Source: Streptomyces bungoensis
GTDB lineage: Bacteria; Actinomycetota; Actinomycetes; Streptomycetales; Streptomycetaceae
NCBI RefSeq assembly: GCF_001514215.1
Contig: NZ_KQ948856.1
Location: 62,001-126,000, forward strand
Direction: 5' to 3'
Length of the DNA stretch: 64,000 nucleotides
A program made the translations under genes and the position numbers. The notes under the pieces are model-generated. The model ran no database searches and was not told the DNA's origin. It was given only the letters and a program-made list of their open reading frames with translations. Shown here piece after piece: positions 58,552 to 64,000 of the stretch (position 1 is the stretch's first letter; each line of letters starts with the position of its first letter).

Positions 58552-59703
58552 TCAAGAGGAGTACGCGCTGTTCTCGTGGACATAGTCGGCCGTGAGGTCG
58601 TTGGTCCAGATCGTCGCAGACTCATCGCCTGCCGCGAGGTCCGCAATGATGTGGACCTCGCGGTAGCGCATGTCGACCTTCTCGCGGTCCTCGCCCACGC
58701 CGCCGTTCTTGCACACCCACACGCCGTTGATGGCGACGCTGAGCCGGTCGGGCTCGAAGGCGGCCCGGGTGGTGCCGATCGCGGAGAGCACCCGGCCCCA
58801 GTTGGGGTCCTCGCCGTGGACGGCGCACTTGAGGAGGTTGTTGCGGGCGATGGAGCGGCCGACCTCGACGGCGTCCTCCTCGGTCGCGGCGTTGACGACC
58901 TCGACCTTGATGTCCTTGGAGGCGCCCTCGGCGTCCCGGATGAGCTGCTGCCCGAGGTCGTCGCAGACCTGCCGCACCGCCTCGGCGAACTCGTCGTAGC
59001 CGGGGGTGACGCCGGAGGAGCCGGAGGCCAGCAGGAGCACGGTGTCGTTGGTGGACATGCAGCCGTCGGAGTCGACCCGGTCGAAGGTGACCCGGGTGGC
59101 GGCGCGCAGGGCCTCGTCCAGGGTGTCGCCGCCGAGGTCGGCGTCGGTGGTGAGGACGACGAGCATGGTGGCGAGGCCCGGCGCGAGCATGCCGGCGCCC
59201 TTGGCCATGCCGCCCACGGTCCAGCCGTCCTTGGTGACGACCGACGTCTTGTGGACGGTGTCGGTGGTCTTGATGGCGATGGCGGCCTTCTCCCCGCCGT
59301 GCTCGGAGAGCTGGGCGGCGGCCGTCTCGATGCCCGGGAGCAGCTTGTCCATGGGCAGCAGGACGCCGATCAGGCCGGTGGAGCAGACGGCGACCTCGAT
59401 GGCGCCCCGGCCCAGCACCTCGGCCGCCTTCTCGGCGGTGGCGTGCGTGTCCTGGAAGCCCTTGGGTCCCGTACAGGCGTTGGCGCCGCCGGAGTTGAGG
59501 ACGACGGCGGAGACCTGGCCGCTCTTGAGGACCTGCTCGGACCACAGCACCGGCGCGGCCTTCACGCGGTTGGAGGTGAAGACGCCCGCGGCGGCACGGC
59601 GCGGCCCGGTGTTGACTACGAGGGCCAGGTCGGGGTTGCCGTTCTCCTTGATCCCGGCGGCGATGCCCGCCGCCGTGAATCCCTTGGCTGCCGTGACGCT
59701 CAC
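58552..59703 (-). CDS. argJ: Bifunctional glutamate N-acetyltransferase/ornithine acetyltransferase
   Basis: A 383-residue ArgJ. The self-cleavage motif KGAGMLAPGLATML places the nucleophile Thr at residue 179, where the chain splits into two subunits. NTGPRRAAAGVFTSNRVKAAPV and SDGCMSTNDTV are also conserved. It recycles the acetyl group from acetylornithine to glutamate, so both first and fifth steps may be covered. The start is GTG at 59701-59703 (VSVTAAKGF), overlapping the argC stop. Confidence 0.95.
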   Translation of the reverse strand: MSVTAAKGFTAAGIAAGIKENGNPDLALVVNTGPRRAAAGVFTSNRVKAAPVLWSEQVLKSGQVSAVVLNSGGANACTGPKGFQDTHATAEKAAEVLGRGAIEVAVCSTGLIGVLLPMDKLLPGIETAAAQLSEHGGEKAAIAIKTTDTVHKTSVVTKDGWTVGGMAKGAGMLAPGLATMLVVLTTDADLGGDTLDEALRAATRVTFDRVDSDGCMSTNDTVLLLASGSSGVTPGYDEFAEAVRQVCDDLGQQLIRDAEGASKDIKVEVVNAATEEDAVEVGRSIARNNLLKCAVHGEDPNWGRVLSAIGTTRAAFEPDRLSVAINGVWVCKNGGVGEDREKVDMRYREVHIIADLAAGDESATIWTNDLTADYVHENSAYSS

Positions 59704-60728
59704 GGTGCGACTCCGATCGTGGAAAGCCCGGTGGTCTCGTCGAGTCCGAGGGCGAGGTTCATGCTCTGGACGGCACCGCCCGCGGTGCCCTTGGTGAGGT
59801 TGTCGATGGCGCTGATGGCGATGACGCGGCCGGCGGACTCGTCCAGGGCGACCTGCACCTGAACGGCGTTGGAACCGTGGACGGACGCGGTGGCGGGCCA
59901 CTGTCCCTCGGGGAGCAGGTGGACGAAGGGCTCGTCGGCGAAGGCCTTGGCGTAGGCGGCGCGGACCGCCTCGCCGGTCACGCCCGGCCGGGCCTTCGCG
60001 CTGCACGTGGCGAGGATCCCGCGGGGCATCGGCGCGAGCGTCGGGGTGAAGGAGACCGAGATCCGCTCCCCCGCCGCCGCGCTGAGGTTCTGGATCATCT
60101 CGGGCGTGTGCCGGTGGCCGCCGCCCACGCCGTAGGGCGACATCGACCCCATGACCTCGCTGCCCAGCAGGTGCGGCTTGGGCGCCTTGCCCGCGCCGGA
60201 GGTGCCGGAGGCGGCGACGACCACGGCCTCGGGCTCGGCGAGGTGGGCGGCGTACGCGGGGAAGAGGGCGAGGGACACGGCGGTCGGGTAGCAACCGGGC
60301 ACCGCGATGCGCTTGGACCCCTCCAGCGCGGAGCGGGCACCCGGCAGTTCGGGAAGGCCGTAGGGCCAGGTGCCGGCGTGCGGGGAGCCGTAGAACCGCT
60401 CCCAGTCGGCCGGGTCCTTCAGCCGGAAGTCGGCGCCCATGTCGACCACGAGGACGTCCGGGCCGAGCCGCTCGGCGACGGCGGCGGACTGCCCGTGGGG
60501 CAGGGCCAGGAAGACGACGTCGTGCCCGTCGAGGGCCTCGGGGGTGGTCTCGGTCAGCACCCGGCCGGCCAGCGGCAGCAGGTGCGGCTGGAGCGCGTCG
60601 AGCCGCTGCCCGGCGTTGGAGTTGCCGGTCAGGGCACCGATCTCGACCTCGGGGTGCGCGAGGAGCAGCCGCAGGACCTCTCCGCCCGCGTATCCGCTCG
60701 CCCCGGCCACCGCCGCACGTACCGCCAT
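59700..60728 (-). CDS. argC: N-acetyl-gamma-glutamyl-phosphate reductase
   Basis: A 342-residue ArgC. The NADP-binding start is AVAGASGYAGGEVLRLLLAHPEVE. The catalytic Cys lies in IAVPGCYPTAVSLAL and the His in GGHRHTPEMIQ. It reduces N-acetylglutamyl phosphate to the semialdehyde. ATG at 60726-60728 is chosen over the GTG six bases upstream because GGAGGG then has normal spacing (5 bp). It heads the argCJBDR operon. An ARG box lies about 40 bp upstream, in and beside the 3' end of the gtrA-type gene. Confidence 0.95.
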   Translation of the reverse strand: MAVRAAVAGASGYAGGEVLRLLLAHPEVEIGALTGNSNAGQRLDALQPHLLPLAGRVLTETTPEALDGHDVVFLALPHGQSAAVAERLGPDVLVVDMGADFRLKDPADWERFYGSPHAGTWPYGLPELPGARSALEGSKRIAVPGCYPTAVSLALFPAYAAHLAEPEAVVVAASGTSGAGKAPKPHLLGSEVMGSMSPYGVGGGHRHTPEMIQNLSAAAGERISVSFTPTLAPMPRGILATCSAKARPGVTGEAVRAAYAKAFADEPFVHLLPEGQWPATASVHGSNAVQVQVALDESAGRVIAISAIDNLTKGTAGGAVQSMNLALGLDETTGLSTIGVAP

Positions 60729-60764
60729 GTCCACCCTCCTCCTGATGGCATGACTATACGTATC

Positions 60765-60782
60765 GATGCACGTTTATGCAAT
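60765..60782. promoter_or_regulatory. ARG box upstream of argC
   Basis: TGCAC-gttt-ATGCA (60767-60780) has the same 5-4-5 layout as the argG box. It starts 39 bp upstream of argC and overlaps the last codons of the gtrA-type gene. ArgR encoded at the end of this operon should bind here, so the operon is self-regulated. Confidence 0.7.
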
Positions 60783-61178
60783 CGTCTCGGGCTTGGGCAG
60801 CATGACCCGGCGGGAGACCAGGAAGGTGACGGGGATGGCCGCCGCCGAGGCGAGCAGCGGGGCGAAGCGGCTACCGGCGTGCAGGACGTCGACGATCACG
60901 TACACCCCGGCGGTGGTGATGACGAAATTCGTGACGTTCGTCAGCGGGAACAGCAGGAATTTCCGCCAGGTGGGCCGCGTCCGGTAGGTGAAGCGCGCGT
61001 TCAGGAAGAAGGAGCCGACCATGCTGATCAGAAAGGCCAGGACGTGCGCCGCGAGATAGGGCAGGCAGGTCAGGAACAACAGGTACAGGCAGTAATAGGT
61101 GGCCGTGTTCACCACGCCGACCACGACGAAGGTGAGGATCTGCCTCGACACGGCGTTCGGCAGCGGGGCGTTCGGCAT
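60774..61178 (-). CDS. GtrA-family membrane protein (lipid-linked sugar flippase-like)
   Basis: A 134-residue membrane protein with four predicted helices (LTFVVVGVVNTATYYCLYLLF, AAHVLAFLISMVGSFFLNARFTYRT, FPLTNVTNFVITTAGVYVIV and a last one near LLASAAAIPVTFLVSRRV). The FVVVGVVNTATYYCLY and SFFLNARFTYR elements are GtrA/GtcA signatures. GtrA proteins help flip polyprenyl-phosphate sugars across the membrane. The start overlaps the stop of the upstream glycosyltransferase (ATGA). With that enzyme and YfhO it fits a three-part glycosylation system. Confidence 0.88.
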   Translation of the reverse strand: MPNAPLPNAVSRQILTFVVVGVVNTATYYCLYLLFLTCLPYLAAHVLAFLISMVGSFFLNARFTYRTRPTWRKFLLFPLTNVTNFVITTAGVYVIVDVLHAGSRFAPLLASAAAIPVTFLVSRRVMLPKPETIA

Positions 61179-62128
61179 CAGGGGATGAGGTCTTTCGTCC
61201 GTTTCACGTTGGTCGCCTTCACCAGGAAGTGCGGACGCTGCTTCACCTCGTAGTAGATGCGGCCGGTGTACTCCCCGATGACTCCCAGCATGACCATCTG
61301 CACGCCGGCGAGGGCCGTGACGGCCGTGATGATGGTCACATAGCCGGGGGTCTGCACGCCGTGGACGAGCGCGGCGCCCACGATCCAGGCGGTGTACAGC
61401 CCCGCGCACAGCAGCAGCCCCATACCGAGCCAGAGGGCGGCGCGCAGCGGCCGGTTGTTGAAGGACAGCAGGCCGTCGAGGCCGTAGTTGAGCAGGCCGC
61501 GCAGGTTCCAGGAGCTGCGGCCGGCCTCGCGGACGGCGTTCTCGTAGCCGAGGGTGGTGCTCGGAAAGCCCACCCAGGCGAACAGGCCCTTGGAGAAGCG
61601 GTTGTACTCGGTCAGGGCCAGCACGGCGTCCACCACCCGGCGCGACAGCAGGCGGAAGTCGCCCACGCCGTCGACCAGTTCGACGTCGACCAGCCGGTTG
61701 ACGAGCCGGTAGTACAGGCGGGCGGTGAAGGTGCGGGTGACCCGGTCGCCGGTGCGGGTGCGCCGGGCGATGACCTGGTCGTGGCCCTGCTCGCGCAGTT
61801 CCACCATCCGCCTGATCAGCCGCGGCGGGTGCTGGAGGTCGGCGTCCATGACGACGACGGAGTCCCCCGAGGCGTGCCGGAGCCCGGCGAGCAGGGCCGC
61901 CTCCTTGCCGAAGTTGCGGCTGAAGGAGACGTACCGCACGCGGGGGTCGCGGTCCGCGAGGTGCTCCAGCACGGCGAGCGTGCGGTCGCGGCTGCCGTCG
62001 TCGACGTACACGAACTCCATGTCGTGGCCGAGCGGCAGCAGGTCGTCCGCGACCCGCTGGACCTCCTCGTGGAAGCGTTCGAGGACGTCCTCCTCGTTGT
62101 AGCAGGGCGCGACGATGGATATCAGCAT
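61178..62128 (-). CDS. CsbB-like polyprenyl-phosphate glycosyltransferase (GT2)
   Basis: A 316-residue GT2 enzyme: ISIVAPCYNEEDVLERF, VYVDDGSRDRTLAVL, YVSFSRNFGKEAALLAGLRHASGDSVVVMDADLQHPP (DxD), RRTRTGDR, and two C-terminal helices (residues about 235-260 and 270-295). It resembles the dolichol/undecaprenyl-phosphate sugar transferases of the CsbB type. ATG at 62126-62128 with GAGGGG 7 bp upstream marks an own start, although the frame continues open upstream into the YfhO-like gene. GtrA gene follows with a 4-bp overlap. Confidence 0.88.
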   Translation of the reverse strand: MLISIVAPCYNEEDVLERFHEEVQRVADDLLPLGHDMEFVYVDDGSRDRTLAVLEHLADRDPRVRYVSFSRNFGKEAALLAGLRHASGDSVVVMDADLQHPPRLIRRMVELREQGHDQVIARRTRTGDRVTRTFTARLYYRLVNRLVDVELVDGVGDFRLLSRRVVDAVLALTEYNRFSKGLFAWVGFPSTTLGYENAVREAGRSSWNLRGLLNYGLDGLLSFNNRPLRAALWLGMGLLLCAGLYTAWIVGAALVHGVQTPGYVTIITAVTALAGVQMVMLGVIGEYTGRIYYEVKQRPHFLVKATNVKRTKDLIP

Positions 62129-64000
62129 GGCGGATCCCCTCAGGGGCGCGGTCGGGAGGCGGTGGTCACGCGCTCGGGTGGTCGTGTGCGGTGCCGGGGC
62201 GCGCCGCCGGCGGACGGCGCCGAGCGCGGCGAGCAGGGCCAGGGTGAGCAGCGAGGCACCCCCGACGGCCGTGCCCAGCCGCAGGCCCGGCGGACGGAAG
62301 GTGCAGGTCAGCGAGGTGGATCTGCCGTCGAGGGGGACGGCGACCAGGCCGTGGTACGACCCGGCGGGGCGGGCCGGTGCGTCGCCGGTGGCGCACCGCC
62401 AGCCGGCGATCCGGGGTGCGGCGACGACGGCGAGCCCCCGGCCGCCGGCGGGCAGCCGGGCCCGCAGGGTGCCGTCGGAGACGGTCACCCCGGTGGCGCC
62501 GGTGGCGGTCAGCCGGGCGGCCGCGGCCCGCAGCCGCCCGGTGTCCAGGCAGCCGATCGCTCCGCCCGGGACGACGCCGGGCCGGTCGGGGGTCAGCGCG
62601 ATCCGCACGTCGCCGGACGCCGGGGCCCGGCCGAGCGGCTCCATGGCGGCGCGGGCCCGCGGGTACTCGAACCGGAAGCGCGCGTCGCCGGCGGCGCCGT
62701 CGAGCCGCGCCCGGCCCGAGAAGTGCGGGGCCCACAGGTACACCTGGCTGCCGGCCGGGCAGCGGGCGCTGACCCTCGGCCGGGCCACGGCGGGCCCGGA
62801 GCCGACGCGGCGGCCCGGGTCCGGCCGCCCGGTGTCGTCGCGCACGGCGATCCGGGGCACGGTGTACACGCGGCTGCCGAGCAGCATCTCCTGGTTGCGG
62901 TACGGCGACGCCCCGAAGGGGGCGCGGACGGGTGCGGCCCGCACGGTCACCAGGGGCGGCACGGCCCGGTGGGAGACGGCCGGCGGGCCGGTGTCGGGCG
63001 CCCCGTCGCTCCCGTGCGGGTCCTGGTGCGGGTCGGGCGGGGAGTGCACCCGGGCGCCGACGGAGAAGACGACGTCGGTGACGGCGTTGTCCAGGCTCTG
63101 CACGCTGCGGCCGCGCGAGGTCCAGCCGCCGCCCAGCGCGGTGAGCGTCCGGCTCAGCACGTCGGAGGTCAGGCTGCTGTAGTACTGCGCCCCCTGGCCG
63201 CCGACCAGCATCGGGTCGTTGGCGACGGTCTGCTCGCGGCCGGGGTCGGTGCGCCGGCGGGGCCAGTCGTCGGCCCCGGCGACCGCCGCCGCCTGGCGCT
63301 GCTGCCGCTGCCCCCAGGGCGCGTAGTCGTCCAGGTGCGCGAGGCGCTGCCGGGAGGCCATGGCGGAGGTGGCGGCGGCCTCCCCGGTCTGTGCTCCGAG
63401 CAGCAGGACGACGGCCAGGGCGGCCGGGGCGCGGCCGCGCCCCCCGGTGTCCGCGCGGCGCAGCAGCGCCAGTCCGCCGAGCGCGCCGGCGGTGGCGAGC
63501 AGCAGCACCGGCCAGGTGTAGCCCCGTACCAGCCCGCTGCGGCTCGCCAGGGCCGTGATCAGGGCGAGCAGCCCGGCCGCCGCGGCGAGGGCGCGCCACG
63601 GGGGCGGGCCGTGGGACAGCGTGTGCCAGGCGGCGATCACCAGCAGTCCGCACAGGACGAAGGTCTGGCGGTAGGGGCTGCCCTGCGGGGTGGCGAAGGC
63701 GTGCCAGACCAGGTGGGTGGGCGTCCACTGCAGCGACAGGGTCACCGCGAGGACGAGCAGCGTCCAGCCGGCGCGCACCCGGGCCGGGACCGCGCGGTGG
63801 AACGGCAGGGCGAGGGCCAGGAGCAGGGCCGTCACGCCGACGTACAGGGCGGGCGAGCCCCAGCCGTACGTCGCCGGAAGCAGCCGGGCGAGCAGGTTCT
63901 CGCTTCCCACCGGGGCGAACTGCCGCACGCGGCCCGGGTAGGCGTGCCGGGTGCCGAAGTAGACGACCGTCACCAGCGGGGCGGCGAGGCCCGTGCCGAG
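62129..64000 (-). CDS. YfhO-family membrane protein (partial, runs past the window edge)
   Basis: The C-terminal part, about 620 residues, of a large YfhO-type membrane protein. Helices of the N-terminal membrane part are seen (SPALYVGVTALLLALALPF, GWTLLVLAVTLSLQW, FVLCGLLVIAAW, LAAAAGLLALITALA, VLLLATAGALGGLALL). Then comes a long outer domain (residues with SLDNAVTDVVFSVGARV, QEMLLGSRVYTVPR) and a last helix before RRRRAPAPHTTTRARDHR. No stop separates it from the glycosyltransferase start: the frame reads through. The 5' end lies beyond base 64000. In Gram-positives YfhO-like proteins add sugars outside the membrane from polyprenyl-phosphate donors. Confidence 0.8.

Noticed and set aside
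1..64000. CRISPR array, prophage, insertion sequence or integrative element
   Set aside because: No spaced direct-repeat array, integrase, transposase or attachment duplication next to the tRNA genes was seen.

Overview
The window is 64 kb of very GC-rich actinobacterial chromosome, almost certainly from a Streptomyces. The evidence is an SsgB sporulation protein, many GTG starts, a CGNR protein, the BluB-CobT cobalamin protein, and the argC-argJ-argB-argD-argR gene order. From memory the order resembles the S. coelicolor core region that runs from ssgB through glpQ1 and argH to argC. It reads as ordinary core chromosome with a few accessory islands. I see no prophage, insertion sequence, CRISPR array or classical biosynthetic gene cluster.

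Layout. 0-7 kb: a minus-strand sugar operon (solute-binding lipoprotein, two permeases, DUF624 membrane protein, secreted PL26/YetA-like lyase), probably for rhamnogalacturonan oligosaccharides, with a LacI-type operator. 7-10.7 kb: tRNA-Val(CAC), a PGPGW membrane protein, ssgB, a CGNR protein, small membrane proteins and a DsbA-like protein. 11-14.4 kb: a double GNAT protein, pabC-pabB, and a five-tRNA array (Gly, Cys, three Val). 14.4-19.3 kb: zinc-ribbon protein, aminoglycoside-phosphotransferase-like protein, dispersed repeats, a membrane Ser/Thr kinase and a TrmH-type methyltransferase. 19.4-26.4 kb: cobalamin/siroheme genes (cysG-type, a giant BluB-CobT fusion, cobL). 27.4-30.4 kb: metNIQ methionine importer behind a Cys/Met leader peptide. 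30.5-38.6 kb: HAD phosphatase, small membrane proteins, GNAT, sigma factor, glpQ, acyltransferase, TetR-MFS pair and aldo/keto reductase. 38.6-41.4 kb: argG-argH with ARG boxes. 41.6-43.9 kb: a secreted protein built from a perfect 270-bp duplication, a flavin-split-barrel protein and an L,D-transpeptidase.

43.9-51.2 kb is the most coherent accessory system. A two-component regulator faces a five-gene operon with two transmembrane heme/flavin reductases, each followed by a secreted FMN-binding protein (the second carries two FMN domains), then ApbE, which covalently attaches FMN. This is an extracytoplasmic flavinyl electron-transfer chain. It is followed at 51.3-54.3 kb by an undescribed-looking module: a 59-residue Gly/His/Asn-rich peptide, an ABC exporter and a translationally coupled protein kinase. 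A convergent sigma/anti-sigma pair lies next to it.

55.7-60.7 kb is the arginine operon argCJBDR. 60.8-64 kb encodes a three-part envelope glycosylation system (GtrA, CsbB-like glycosyltransferase, YfhO-like protein). The last two lie in one uninterrupted reading frame that runs off the window. The main points for follow-up are the flavinyl cassette, the His-rich peptide module, the metNIQ leader peptide, the 270-bp duplication and the two large fusions.
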